Below are positions 1-9,440 of a stretch of 64,000 bases of DNA, in pieces. The DNA lies in the NCBI GenBank assembly GCA_003282445.1, contig QBZE01000001.1, positions 186,001-250,000 of the forward strand. The letters run 5' to 3'. Made by a program: the position numbers and the translations under genes. Position 1 is the stretch's first letter. Each line of letters begins with the position of its first letter. The stretch comes from OCS155 cluster bacterium AG-333-G23. GTDB lineage: Bacteria; Actinomycetota; Acidimicrobiia; Actinomarinales; Actinomarinaceae. The notes below the pieces were generated by a model. The model was given only the letters and a program-made list of their open reading frames with translations, searched no databases and was not told the DNA's origin.

Positions 1-24
1 TTTCACAAACACGGGAGGGAATTA

Positions 25-429
25 ATGATTAGTTGGTTACCTGTATTAATCATGTTTTTAATAGCTATTGGTTTTGCATTAGCTTCATTAGGTGTTTCAT
101 ATTTATTGTCACCTAAAAACCCAACCACAGAAAAGCTAGCACCATATGAATGTGGAATATTTCCTGAAGAAGAACCATCTCAAAGATTCCCAGTAAAGTT
201 TTATATGGTCGCGATGTTATATATAGTTTTTGATATTGAAATAATTTTTCTTTTAGCTTGGGCAACAAGATTCAATCAGCTTGGCTGGTATGGAATATTG
301 GTAATATCAATATTTACTTTTTTTGTTCTAGAGACTTTATATTATGTTTGGAAAAAAGATGTTTTGGACTGGAATATTCCAAGAAGAAAAAGATATCACG
401 AATCCAAAGCTGAGGAAAAGGTTGCATAA
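25..429 (+). CDS. nuoA: NADH-quinone oxidoreductase subunit A (complex I-1)
   Basis: Membrane subunit of proton-pumping NADH dehydrogenase, at the junction with the peripheral arm. The 134 residues hold three hydrophobic segments, the YECG loop motif near residue 41 and the FDIE motif in the second helix, both NuoA hallmarks. A strong Shine-Dalgarno (GGGAGGGA, 13-20) sits 4 nt before the ATG. It is the first gene seen of a 14-gene operon; the stop overlaps the nuoB start (TAATG). Whether another gene precedes it cannot be seen. The C-terminus is charged and slightly longer than usual. Confidence 0.97.
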   Translation: MISWLPVLIMFLIAIGFALASLGVSYLLSPKNPTTEKLAPYECGIFPEEEPSQRFPVKFYMVAMLYIVFDIEIIFLLAWATRFNQLGWYGILVISIFTFFVLETLYYVWKKDVLDWNIPRRKRYHESKAEEKVA

Positions 430-890
430 TGTTTTCCCCAGATAATATATTTACCACAACTATTGATAAAGCTGTCAGATGGTCTAGAACACAATCGATG
501 TGGCCTGTAACATTTGGCCTAGCTTGTTGCGCTATTGAAATGATGGCAGCAGGATCTGCAAAATATGATTTAGCAAGATACGGTATGGAAGTATTTAGGG
601 CATCTCCGCGTCAGGCTGACTTAATGATTGTTGCCGGAAGAGTATCTCAAAAAATGGCACCGGTATTAAGGCAGGTATATGATCAAATGGCCGAACCAAA
701 ATGGGTTATTGCAATGGGAGCATGTTCCTCAACAGGGGGAATGTTCAATAATTATGCATTAGTACAGGGTGTAGACCATATTGTCCCAGTTGATATTTAT
801 GTTCCTGGTTGTCCTCCTGGACCGCAGTCTTTGATGCATGGAATTTTAACTTTGCACGACAAAATAATGGAAGGTGAAATCAACAGATGA
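429..890 (+). CDS. nuoB: NADH-quinone oxidoreductase subunit B (complex I-1)
   Basis: Peripheral-arm subunit that holds cluster N2, the last Fe-S centre before quinone. The N2 ligands are visible as C33-C34, C99 and C128 in 153 residues. The motif after the last cysteine reads GCPPGPQS, while the paralogue at 27180 has the common GCPPRPE. The start overlaps the nuoA stop (TAATG) and the stop overlaps nuoC (ATGA), so translation is probably coupled. Confidence 0.97.
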   Translation: MFSPDNIFTTTIDKAVRWSRTQSMWPVTFGLACCAIEMMAAGSAKYDLARYGMEVFRASPRQADLMIVAGRVSQKMAPVLRQVYDQMAEPKWVIAMGACSSTGGMFNNYALVQGVDHIVPVDIYVPGCPPGPQSLMHGILTLHDKIMEGEINR

Positions 891-1300
891 GTCTTGATGA
901 AATAAATGTTGAAATTGATCAGTACTTTAAAACTGTCGAAGATTACAAAAAAGATGGTTATGAAATGATGATAGACCTAACAGCAGTTGATTGGTATAGA
1001 AAAAAAGAACCTCGATTTGAAGTTATAGTTAACTTACTATCTGTATCAAAAAATTCTCGTTTAATTATGAATGTTCCTGTTCCCGATGAAGATTTAACAA
1101 TTCCTTCAATCTGTGAAATTTATCCGGGAGCTAATTTTTATGAAAGAGAAGTTTTTGATATGTTTGGAATAAAATTTGAAAACCACCCAGAGCTAACAAG
1201 GATATTAATGCCAGATGATTGGACTGGGAATCCTCTTAGAAAAGATTATGGATCAGGCAGAATTCCAGTTCAATTTAAGAATGCACCAAAGGTTGATTAA
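887..1300 (+). CDS. nuoC: NADH-quinone oxidoreductase subunit C (complex I-1)
   Basis: Hydrophilic 30-kDa-type subunit that scaffolds NuoD. The family signature is clear: [17 protein letters not shown] followed by [13 protein letters not shown] and GNPLRKDY. At 137 residues it is short, with most of the N-terminal part seen in other NuoC proteins missing. ATGA overlap with nuoB. Confidence 0.95.
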   Translation: MSLDEINVEIDQYFKTVEDYKKDGYEMMIDLTAVDWYRKKEPRFEVIVNLLSVSKNSRLIMNVPVPDEDLTIPSICEIYPGANFYEREVFDMFGIKFENHPELTRILMPDDWTGNPLRKDYGSGRIPVQFKNAPKVD

Positions 1301-1302
1301 AT

Positions 1303-2658
1303 ATGAATGAAGATAACAACATAAAGGATGATTTAGACTTTTGGGCTACCAACTCTGAAGAAGGAGGTTGGAACATATCTTCTACGGATGAAGGTTCTCA
1401 AAAAATGCTAGAAGAAGAGGACGAAAAACAGATAAAGATACAAACAGGATCTGATGTAGTAGATGACTATGTTTACAGTGAAGAAACAACAGATGATGAA
1501 AGAATGATTGTAAATATGGGACCTCAACATCCATCTACACATGGTGTATTAAGGCTTCAAGTTGAGCTAGAAGGAGAAGTTGTTAGAAGAGTAAAGCCTG
1601 TTATTGGTTATTTACACACAGGCATGGAAAAAACTGGTGAAGAACTTGCTTACTTTCAGGGCCCAACTAACACAACAAGAATGGACTATCTTTCACCATT
1701 GTTTAATGAACTAGTTTTTTCTTTAACAACAGAGAAACTTTTAGATATAGAAGTTCCTGAAAGAGCAAAAGCAATAAGAATTTTAATGACAGAATTAAAC
1801 CGTATTTCTTCTCACTTAGTAGCACTTGCTACAGGAGGAATGGACATTGGAGCATTGTCAATGATGATATTTGGATTTAGGGAGCGAGAACTAATTTTAA
1901 ACTTTTTTGAGAAAACTTCTGGATTAAGAATGAATCACAATTACATTCGTCCGGGAGGTGTTGCCGCTGATCTTCCTGATAATTGGCAGAAAGACATTAA
2001 AGAAATATTAAAAATAATTCCAGAAAAATTAAAAGACTATGATGAAATGCTTTTAGATAATCCTATATGGCAAGGAAGATTAAAAAATGTTGGAATTTTA
2101 ACAACAGAAGAATGTTTCGCGTATGGCATTACAGGACCTAGCCTTAGGGCATCAGGATTTTCTTGGGATTTAAGAAAGACTCAACCTTATTCAGGAATTG
2201 AAAATTATGAATTTGAAGTTCCTTTATTGACTGACAGTGATGTTTTTTCAAGATGGAGAATAAAAGTTCTTGAGATATTTGAAAGTTTAAAAATTGTTGA
2301 ACAAGTTATGGATACAATCCCTAAAGGAGCTTACAGAATTCAAGACAAGAAAGTAACTCCGCCTCCTAGACAAAGATTGGATGAGTCTATGGAAGCTTTA
2401 ATTCATCACTTCAAAATTTATACAGAAGGTTTCAAGGTTCCTCCCGGAAAGGCTTATGTAGCAGTTGAATCTCCAAGAGGAGAGCTCGGCTGCTACATAG
2501 TTTCAGATGGATCTTCGAAACCATACAGAATGCATGTCAGAGGACCATCCTTTTGTAATCTCCAGGCTTTACCTGTCATTATGGCTGATAGCCCAATAGC
2601 AGATGCTGTTGCTGCTATAGCTTCTTTAGATCCTGTAATAGGAGATGTAGATAGATGA
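1303..2658 (+). CDS. nuoD: NADH-quinone oxidoreductase subunit D (complex I-1)
   Basis: 49-kDa-type subunit that forms the quinone cavity with NuoB and NuoH. The GPQHPSTHGVLR motif (H76, H80) is intact. The following GYLHTGMEK and the MNHNYIRPGG stretch are of the type found in actinobacterial NuoD1. The protein is 451 residues because of an acidic N-terminal extension of about 65 residues before the motif, some 41 residues longer than in the paralogue at 28222. No function for the extension is apparent. The stop overlaps nuoE (ATGA). Confidence 0.97.
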   Translation: MNEDNNIKDDLDFWATNSEEGGWNISSTDEGSQKMLEEEDEKQIKIQTGSDVVDDYVYSEETTDDERMIVNMGPQHPSTHGVLRLQVELEGEVVRRVKPVIGYLHTGMEKTGEELAYFQGPTNTTRMDYLSPLFNELVFSLTTEKLLDIEVPERAKAIRILMTELNRISSHLVALATGGMDIGALSMMIFGFRERELILNFFEKTSGLRMNHNYIRPGGVAADLPDNWQKDIKEILKIIPEKLKDYDEMLLDNPIWQGRLKNVGILTTEECFAYGITGPSLRASGFSWDLRKTQPYSGIENYEFEVPLLTDSDVFSRWRIKVLEIFESLKIVEQVMDTIPKGAYRIQDKKVTPPPRQRLDESMEALIHHFKIYTEGFKVPPGKAYVAVESPRGELGCYIVSDGSSKPYRMHVRGPSFCNLQALPVIMADSPIADAVAAIASLDPVIGDVDR

Positions 2659-3266
2659 GTTGGGATAGTAAATTGATAGATAGAGCTAAAGAAATAATTG
2701 AATTATATCCACAAAAAAGGTCTGCTCTGGGGCCACTTCTTTATTTAGCACAAGAAAAAGAGGGTTATATTGACGATGATTCAGTTGTTGAAATTAGTAA
2801 GTTAATTGGCATTACAGAAGTTCAGGTTCGATCTGTTGCCTCATTTTATACAATGTATAAGCAAGAACCTTCAGGAAAGTATTTATTAAGTGTATGTAAA
2901 TCTATATCCTGTGAAATAAATAATTCAAAAGAAGTGATAGACAATATTAAAGAATTCACAGGATTAGCAAATAATGAAACTGATATAGAAAGTACTTTTA
3001 CTTTTGAAGAAGTTGAATGTATCGGTGCATGTGGCGGAGCCCCTGCTGTACAAATCAATTATGAGACAGTTGAAGGCGTAACACCTACTAAAGCTTTAGA
3101 ACTATGCAAATATCTTAAAGAAGAAGTACCAGAAGTTATAGTTGCTGATGAACTCCAAGATAAATTTGGGGGCACTAAATCATTTGATTGGGCAATAGAA
3201 GACAATTCAGGAACATCTAGTACGGCTCCCGGATTTCAAATCATTGGAACATCAGAGGAAAAGTAG
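2655..3266 (+). CDS. nuoE: NADH-quinone oxidoreductase subunit E (complex I-1)
   Basis: 24-kDa-type subunit of the NADH-oxidising module, thioredoxin-like fold with the [2Fe-2S] cluster N1a. Ligands are C81, C86, C122 and C126 (C-x4-C and CIGAC pattern). After the core there is a tail of about 40 residues rich in Ser, Gly and acidic residues. Its presence, with F and G, makes this locus a full NADH dehydrogenase, unlike the second nuo locus. Confidence 0.96.
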   Translation: MSWDSKLIDRAKEIIELYPQKRSALGPLLYLAQEKEGYIDDDSVVEISKLIGITEVQVRSVASFYTMYKQEPSGKYLLSVCKSISCEINNSKEVIDNIKEFTGLANNETDIESTFTFEEVECIGACGGAPAVQINYETVEGVTPTKALELCKYLKEEVPEVIVADELQDKFGGTKSFDWAIEDNSGTSSTAPGFQIIGTSEEK

Positions 3267-3268
3267 TT

Positions 3269-4567
3269 ATGAAAGAAACACTATTGCTAACAAAACATAT
3301 GAGAGAAAATCCCGAAAACAGTCATTTGATAGAAGTTTATGAGAAGAACAACGGATACAGTGCAGCTAGAAAAGTATTTAAAGAAAACAATCCTGGAGAC
3401 GTAATTGAAGAAATTAAAACCTCGAACATTAGAGGAAGAGGTGGGGCAGGATTTCCTACTGGTGTGAAGTGGGGATTTTTAGCAGAAGACGAAGAAAGAT
3501 ATTTAGTTATTAACGCTGATGAATCAGAACCAGGAACTTTTAAAGATAGAATTTTACTTGAAAGAGATCCACATCAATTAATTGAAGGAATAATAGTTAC
3601 ATCTTTTGCTTCTAATATTTCAAAAGCCTTTATTTATATTAGAGGTGAGTATGCAAAGCCCGCACGAAGAGTACAAGACGCTGTTGAGCAGGCTTATGAA
3701 AAAGGTTATTTAGGAAAAAATATTTTTGATTCTGGGAAAGACCTAGATGTTGTAGTGCACCTTGGCGCTGGCGCGTATATTTGTGGAGAGGAAACAGCTT
3801 TATTAAATTCACTAGAAGGCAGGAGAGGAGAGCCAAGATTAAAGCCTCCTTACTTTCCAGCAGTAAAAGGGCTATACAATAAACCTACATTGGTAAATAA
3901 TGTTGAAACAATATCTTCTGTTCCTTGGATTATAAATAATTCTGGAAAAGATTATGCAAAGCTGGGTGTTGAAGGCTCAACAGGAACAAGAATATTTAGC
4001 CTTTCTGGACATGTAAATACCCCAGGAAATTTTGAAATTGAAATGGGATGTTCATTTGGAGAATTTATTGATAATTTTGGAAATGGTATAAAAGAAAACA
4101 AATCTGTTAAAGCATATATTCCTGGCGGAGCTTCAGCCCCTTGGTTTACTGGAGAACAGTTAGATATAAAAATGACTATTGATGATGTTGCCAATGCTGG
4201 ATCAATGTTAGGTTCTGGGGCAGTAGTGGTTATGGATGAGGATACAAACCTTGTTTTAGCTGCAAAAAGTATTGTTAGTTTTTTTGCTCATGAATCTTGT
4301 GGTCAATGTACTCCGTGTAGAGAAGGTACAACTTGGTTGGAAATGATATTAGAAAGAATTGCTAGTGGGAGAGGTAGAACATCAGACATAGATTTACTTC
4401 TTGATGTATGCGACAACATATCTCCCGGATTGGCCTGGCCTCCTCAAATGACTACAATTTGCCCACTAGGACCATCAGCTGTATCTCCAATTACCTCATT
4501 AATGGGAAGTTTTCGAGAAGAGGTTGAAAGCTTGCTTCCAAAGAAAGTACTAATTAATAATGAGTGA
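3269..4567 (+). CDS. nuoF: NADH-quinone oxidoreductase subunit F (complex I-1)
   Basis: 51-kDa-type flavoprotein that oxidises NADH through FMN and passes electrons to cluster N3. The NADH/FMN glycine-rich motif GRGGAGFP starts at residue 56; N3 ligands are C344, C347, C350 and C398. The length of 432 is normal. The 3' end overlaps nuoG by 8 nt. Confidence 0.98.
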   Translation: MKETLLLTKHMRENPENSHLIEVYEKNNGYSAARKVFKENNPGDVIEEIKTSNIRGRGGAGFPTGVKWGFLAEDEERYLVINADESEPGTFKDRILLERDPHQLIEGIIVTSFASNISKAFIYIRGEYAKPARRVQDAVEQAYEKGYLGKNIFDSGKDLDVVVHLGAGAYICGEETALLNSLEGRRGEPRLKPPYFPAVKGLYNKPTLVNNVETISSVPWIINNSGKDYAKLGVEGSTGTRIFSLSGHVNTPGNFEIEMGCSFGEFIDNFGNGIKENKSVKAYIPGGASAPWFTGEQLDIKMTIDDVANAGSMLGSGAVVVMDEDTNLVLAAKSIVSFFAHESCGQCTPCREGTTWLEMILERIASGRGRTSDIDLLLDVCDNISPGLAWPPQMTTICPLGPSAVSPITSLMGSFREEVESLLPKKVLINNE

Positions 4568-6893
4568 AAATATAAAATTTACAGTAAATGGTAATGAGCT
4601 TGAAGCTAAATCAGGGGAGTTACTGATTGAAGCTTGTGAAAACTCTGGAATTCATATACCAAGATTTTGTTGGCATAAAAGATTAGAACCAGTTGGTATG
4701 TGTAGGATGTGTCTTGTTGAAGTTGAAACACCAAGAGGCAAAGCCTTAGTGCCTTCATGTACAACAGAAATAACAGAAGATCTTGTAGTTGAAACAGAAT
4801 CAGAGGTAGTTACTAAAGCTCAAGAAGGTATTTTAGAATTTTTATTAATTAACCACCCTCTTGATTGCCCTGTTTGTGACAAAGCAGGCGAATGTCCTCT
4901 TCAGGACCAAACAATGGCTTATGGTCCAGGAGAGTCACGATTTGTTGAAGAAAAGAGACACTTTGAGAAGCCAATCTCAATTTCAGAAATAATACTTCTT
5001 GATAGGGAAAGATGTATTCTCTGTGCAAGATGTACAAGGTTCTCAGATGAAATTTCAGGAGATCCTTTAATTGAATTTATACAACGCGGTAATAAAACAG
5101 AAGTTAATACATTTCCTGATGAGCCTTTTAGATCATATTTCTCCGGTAACACTGTCCAAATTTGTCCCGTAGGAGCATTAACATCAACATCTTATAGATT
5201 TAAAGCTAGACCATGGGATTTGAAAAAAGTTTCTTCAACATGTAATTGTTGTTCTGTAGGTTGTTCTATTGAGTTAAACACTTCACAAAATAAAATGTTA
5301 AGAATATTAGGTGAAGATAATGAATTTACCAACCAAGGATGGCTTTCAGATAAAGGTAGGTACAATTTTGATTATCTTCATTCTGAAAATAGGGTATTAA
5401 ATATTCTGAATAAGAGTGAAGACTCCTTTAATGAAATATCTATCTCTGAAGCTATGACAAAGATTAAAAACAAGATTGATGAGTTGGATAATCCGAACGT
5501 TAAATTCTTATTAGGTTCTAGTAGTACCAATGAAGAGTATTTTGTTATTAATGAAATAGGGAATTATTTAAATAAGGATAAATTTTTAAGCAGGGATAGT
5601 TCCAATATTTACTTTGGCGATGATCTTTTATTTGAGGGTTATTTTGGAGACCAGTATTCTCAAGCAAAGCTCGAAGACTTAGATAATTCAGAAACAATAG
5701 TTGTTTGGGCTGAAGATATTAAAGACAATCTACCGATTCTTTATTTAAGAATTAAAAAAGCAGTCAAGAATGGCTCCAAGTTAATTGTATTTGGACACAC
5801 AAATACTTCAATAGCAGGTCTGGCTGATTTTTATTTTGGTGCAGACATAGTTTCTAATAAATTTGAATTAATTCGGAATCCAAATGAAATTGAAGATTTG
5901 AAAAATAATATTGAAGGGAAAAAAGTAACTGTTATTGCAGGTAAATCTACAGTTTTTCAAAAAAAAGAATCATTAGATAAGCTAATTAACTTTTTAAACG
6001 AAAAATCTGAGTTGCAAGTATTTAATGCGTTTAGCAAGGGCAATACTTTTGGTGCTTTACAAAATATAGATGAAGTGAAAGGTTTAAATGAATTTTGTAA
6101 CGAATTCGATACTAATGCTAAAAATATTGTTTTTACAATTGGAGTTAATCCAGTAAATTCATCATTTTTTGGTCAAAAAATTAAGGAAAAATTAATTGCT
6201 TCAGATTTTGTAATTTCACTCGATTTATTTGTGAATGAAACAACAGAGTTAGCCGACTTGATACTACCTACAACTTCTTTAGGAGAGAAAGAAGGAACTG
6301 TAACAAATATGGAAATGAGAGTAATGAAACAGAATAAAATACTCCCTGCCCCTGGTTCAACATTATCTGAATGGGAATACCTATCAAGCATATTAAATGT
6401 CCTTGGTGAAGATGTTAATTATAAAAATGAAAATGAAATTAACAATTATTTAAGTGAAAAATATATAAATCAAGAAAAACTACCAACTTTTGACAATTTA
6501 AACAAGCCAAGCAATTTATTTGGGGTTATAAACAAGAAAGATATAAATATTAATATTAAAGATCTTGAAGAAGATAATTTCTCTCTATTAATGGTCAGAA
6601 GACTTTATGGAGATTCAAGTACACAAATAAATTCTCCTTCTATTTCAATGCTGGGGGCACATAAATTTATTGAATTAAATTCAACAACCGCAAAAAAATA
6701 CGGAATCAATTCAAAAGTTGGCAACTTGATTCAAGGTCCTAATTCAATATTGATAAATATAGATATAAATGAGTATTTACCAGACGATTTAGTAATAGCA
6801 CCAATTAATAGAAGAGGTTTTGAAAATATAGATCCATGTTTAGATTTTGATATAACTGAAGCAAAAAATAGAGAGGAACTAAATGTCAATTGA
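4560..6893 (+). CDS. nuoG: NADH-quinone oxidoreductase subunit G (complex I-1)
   Basis: 75-kDa-type subunit carrying the Fe-S wire. Ligand sets read: N1b C37, C48, C51, C67; N5 H99, C103, C106, C112; N4 C152, C155, C158, C202. A further set C228-x2-C231-x3-C235 matches the off-path N7 cluster, but the fourth position, exactly x27 later, is S263 instead of Cys. The rest (about 300-777) is a degenerate molybdopterin-oxidoreductase domain. The 3' end overlaps nuoH by 11 nt. Confidence 0.97.
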   Translation: MSENIKFTVNGNELEAKSGELLIEACENSGIHIPRFCWHKRLEPVGMCRMCLVEVETPRGKALVPSCTTEITEDLVVETESEVVTKAQEGILEFLLINHPLDCPVCDKAGECPLQDQTMAYGPGESRFVEEKRHFEKPISISEIILLDRERCILCARCTRFSDEISGDPLIEFIQRGNKTEVNTFPDEPFRSYFSGNTVQICPVGALTSTSYRFKARPWDLKKVSSTCNCCSVGCSIELNTSQNKMLRILGEDNEFTNQGWLSDKGRYNFDYLHSENRVLNILNKSEDSFNEISISEAMTKIKNKIDELDNPNVKFLLGSSSTNEEYFVINEIGNYLNKDKFLSRDSSNIYFGDDLLFEGYFGDQYSQAKLEDLDNSETIVVWAEDIKDNLPILYLRIKKAVKNGSKLIVFGHTNTSIAGLADFYFGADIVSNKFELIRNPNEIEDLKNNIEGKKVTVIAGKSTVFQKKESLDKLINFLNEKSELQVFNAFSKGNTFGALQNIDEVKGLNEFCNEFDTNAKNIVFTIGVNPVNSSFFGQKIKEKLIASDFVISLDLFVNETTELADLILPTTSLGEKEGTVTNMEMRVMKQNKILPAPGSTLSEWEYLSSILNVLGEDVNYKNENEINNYLSEKYINQEKLPTFDNLNKPSNLFGVINKKDININIKDLEEDNFSLLMVRRLYGDSSTQINSPSISMLGAHKFIELNSTTAKKYGINSKVGNLIQGPNSILINIDINEYLPDDLVIAPINRRGFENIDPCLDFDITEAKNREELNVN

Positions 6894-7980
6894 TATAATA
6901 ATTTCTCTTGTTAAAGCTTTTTTAATCCTAGGTTTATTACTAACCAATACACTTCTATTAATTTGGCTAGAAAGAAAAGTTGTTGCAGGGATGCAAGCAC
7001 GAGTTGGTCCAGATAGAGCGGGGCCCTTTGGAATTTTACAAACACTTGCTGATGCCATAAAGCTTTTACTAAAAGAACAAATAATGCCGCTTAAAGCTGA
7101 CAGAGCTATGTATATTTTGGCTCCAATACTTGCATTAGTTCCTTCATTTTTAATATTTATGATTATTCCTTTAGGTCCAGATATTGATTTGGAAATAAAT
7201 GGACAAAATATTAGAGTCCCTCTTGTTGGTGCCGATTTGAATGTTGGCGTTTTATTTTTCCTAGCACTTTCATCTTTAGCAGTTTATAGTGTAGTCCTTG
7301 CTGGCTGGTCTTCAGGTTCAAAATATCCTCTTTTAGGTGGCGTTAGAGCATCTGCTCAAATGATTTCTTATGAAGCAGCAATGGGTCTTTCACTGGTTCC
7401 AGTAATTTTATATTCTGGGTCTATGTCAATGACGGAAATAGTTAAAAGCCAAGAAGGCCATCTTTCAAGCCCAATACCATTTTTAGATGCGATAGTAAGT
7501 TTTATACCAAAGTGGAATATATTTCCTCAATTTGTAGCTTTTGCAATATTTTTTGTAGCTTCAATTGCGGAAGTAAACAGAGCACCATTTGACCTCGTTG
7601 AGGCTGAGCAAGAATTAGTTGGTGGTTTTCATACTGAGTATTCGGGTTTCAGATTTGCTATGTTTTTCTTGGCCGAATACATAAATATGTTTAATATGTG
7701 TGCAATTACAGCAACATTTTTCTTAGGAGGATGGCTGGGGCCAACATTTTCAAACTTTTTACCTCCACTAATTTCTGGATTAATGCCCGCTTTTTGGCTT
7801 GGTATAAAAACATTTGGCCTTTTATTTATTTATGTATGGATTAGGGCAACCCTACCTCGTTTAAGATATGACCAATTAATGGAATTAGGTTGGAAAAGAA
7901 TGATACCCATATCCCTTATATGGCTTCTTTTAAGTTCAGTTGTTTTAGGGATAAGACAGTTTGGTTTGCCATGGAGTTAA
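6883..7980 (+). CDS. nuoH: NADH-quinone oxidoreductase subunit H (complex I-1)
   Basis: Membrane subunit linking the quinone site to the proton channels; 365 residues with the usual pattern of about eight helices. Visible motifs are the N-terminal LERKVVAGMQARVGP, the FDLVEAEQELVGGFHTEYSG loop and FLAEY. The acidic E-channel residues of the loop are all present, in contrast to the paralogue at 29415. Confidence 0.97.
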   Translation: MSIDIIISLVKAFLILGLLLTNTLLLIWLERKVVAGMQARVGPDRAGPFGILQTLADAIKLLLKEQIMPLKADRAMYILAPILALVPSFLIFMIIPLGPDIDLEINGQNIRVPLVGADLNVGVLFFLALSSLAVYSVVLAGWSSGSKYPLLGGVRASAQMISYEAAMGLSLVPVILYSGSMSMTEIVKSQEGHLSSPIPFLDAIVSFIPKWNIFPQFVAFAIFFVASIAEVNRAPFDLVEAEQELVGGFHTEYSGFRFAMFFLAEYINMFNMCAITATFFLGGWLGPTFSNFLPPLISGLMPAFWLGIKTFGLLFIYVWIRATLPRLRYDQLMELGWKRMIPISLIWLLLSSVVLGIRQFGLPWS

Positions 7981-7987
7981 AAAAATT

Positions 7988-8602
7988 ATGAGCATTGGAT
8001 ACGATTTACTAAAAGGATTAAAAGTAACTTTTAAAGAGTTATTTAGAAAGTCTGTAACAGACAAATATCCAAAAGAATTTAGAGAGAAACCACAACGCTT
8101 CCACGGTAGGCATGTTTTAAACAAGTATGAAGACGGTATGGAAAAATGTATTGGTTGCGAACTCTGCGCAGGCGCATGCCCAGCTCAATGTATATATGTT
8201 AGAGGAGAAGATAACCCTGAGGACAATCCAGTTAGCCCTGGTGAGAGATACGGCTTTATTTATGAAATTAACATGTTGAGATGCATTTATTGTGCTTTAT
8301 GTGTTGAAGCATGTCCAACAGAGGCAATTACTATGACATCTTTGTTTGAAATGAGTGTTGCAAATAGATCAGAAGCAGTTTTTGATAAAGATGTATTACT
8401 AGTAAATGACGAAGGAGAACCTAATACACATGAGGACCAAACAAAATTAACTAATCCAGAAGAATTAAAAACTTCTGATGGATGGATGAGAGCAACCTCA
8501 TCTAGCGGTGACCCAGATTTTCAAAACACTATTGGCTGGACAGGCTCCTTAGGCGTTGGGAAAAAAGAACCTGAAAAAGGTCAATCACTAGAAGAAGAGT
8601 AA
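7988..8602 (+). CDS. nuoI: NADH-quinone oxidoreductase subunit I (complex I-1)
   Basis: 8Fe-type ferredoxin subunit (clusters N6a and N6b). Ligands: C54, C57, C60, C64 and C99, C102, C105, C109. I place the start at the ATG at 7988, 204 residues, because the longer in-frame reading from a TTG at 7961 would overlap nuoH and add residues with no family match; a GGAG lies about 13 nt upstream. A tail of about 75 residues after the second cluster is longer than in the 161-residue paralogue. Confidence 0.95.
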   Translation: MSIGYDLLKGLKVTFKELFRKSVTDKYPKEFREKPQRFHGRHVLNKYEDGMEKCIGCELCAGACPAQCIYVRGEDNPEDNPVSPGERYGFIYEINMLRCIYCALCVEACPTEAITMTSLFEMSVANRSEAVFDKDVLLVNDEGEPNTHEDQTKLTNPEELKTSDGWMRATSSSGDPDFQNTIGWTGSLGVGKKEPEKGQSLEEE

Positions 8603-8603
8603 T

Positions 8604-9137
8604 ATGTTGGATTTAATTTTATTTGCCATACCTGCCCTTTTTGTTTTAGCGGGTGCATTAATTGTTATATTTGCAAAAAATCCAGTACATAACTCAATGG
8701 GGTTAGTTCTCACCCTTGCTTCTTTAGCTGTTGTTTACATAACATTGAATGCAACATTTGTGGCTATGGTACAAATGTTAGTTTACGCAGGAGCCGTAAT
8801 GACACTTTTCTTATTTGTAATAATGATGATAGGTGTTGATAAGGCTGAACAAACTAAAGAGGAAATAAAAGGTCAAACGTTTCTTGTCTTAGGAACATTA
8901 ATTTTACTTGGATCTTTGCTTACATATGTAGTTATCAATTCAGGGTTTAAATGGGATCTGTGGTTTCCAGCTGTTGAATACAGCATCGAAGGTACTCCTA
9001 ACTTAATTGCATCTACGCTATTTACTGGCTGGGTGTTTCCATTTGAGGTCATATCAATACTTTTAATTGTTGCTGCAACTGCTGCAATTGCATTAGCTTA
9101 CGATACTAAAACAGTAAGGAAAGATGATGATGATTGA
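8604..9137 (+). CDS. nuoJ: NADH-quinone oxidoreductase subunit J (complex I-1)
   Basis: Membrane subunit J with about five helices in 177 residues. The conserved third helix reads [20 protein letters not shown], the site of the pi-bulge known in this family. It starts 1 nt after the nuoI stop and overlaps nuoK at an Asp-rich C-terminus encoded by repeated GAT codons. Confidence 0.96.
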   Translation: MLDLILFAIPALFVLAGALIVIFAKNPVHNSMGLVLTLASLAVVYITLNATFVAMVQMLVYAGAVMTLFLFVIMMIGVDKAEQTKEEIKGQTFLVLGTLILLGSLLTYVVINSGFKWDLWFPAVEYSIEGTPNLIASTLFTGWVFPFEVISILLIVAATAAIALAYDTKTVRKDDDD

Positions 9138-9438
9138 AGTTACAACCGACTGGTATTTAACTTTAGCCGCTTTATTATTTTCAATTGGCTTCATAGGAAT
9201 GATGGTTCGAAGGAACGCCTTGATAATGTTTATGTGCATCGAGCTAATGCTTAACGCAGTAAATTTAACTTTTATTACAGCATCAAAACACTTTGGAACT
9301 ATTGATGCACAAGTTGCTGTATTTTTTGTTCTTGTAGTTGCAGCGGCTGAAGTGGTTGTAGGTTTAGCAATAATTGTTTCTATTTTTAAGAAGCAGGAAA
9401 CAGCATCTGTTGATATTTTGAGGTCTTCGAAAGGGTAG
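9124..9438 (+). CDS. nuoK: NADH-quinone oxidoreductase subunit K (complex I-1)
   Basis: Small three-helix antiporter-related subunit. Both membrane glutamates needed for proton transfer are present, in [10 protein letters not shown] and [10 protein letters not shown]. Three consecutive ATG codons (9124, 9127, 9130) are possible starts; the AGGA at about 9116-9119 suits the second or third better. The overlap with the nuoJ 3' end is 8-14 nt. Confidence 0.95.
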   Translation: MMMIEVTTDWYLTLAALLFSIGFIGMMVRRNALIMFMCIELMLNAVNLTFITASKHFGTIDAQVAVFFVLVVAAAEVVVGLAIIVSIFKKQETASVDILRSSKG

Positions 9439-9440
9439 TA

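Noticed and set aside
7961-7987. Upstream TTG start for nuoI of the first locus
   Set aside because: It would overlap nuoH and add nine residues unlike NuoI; the ATG at 7988 fits the family.
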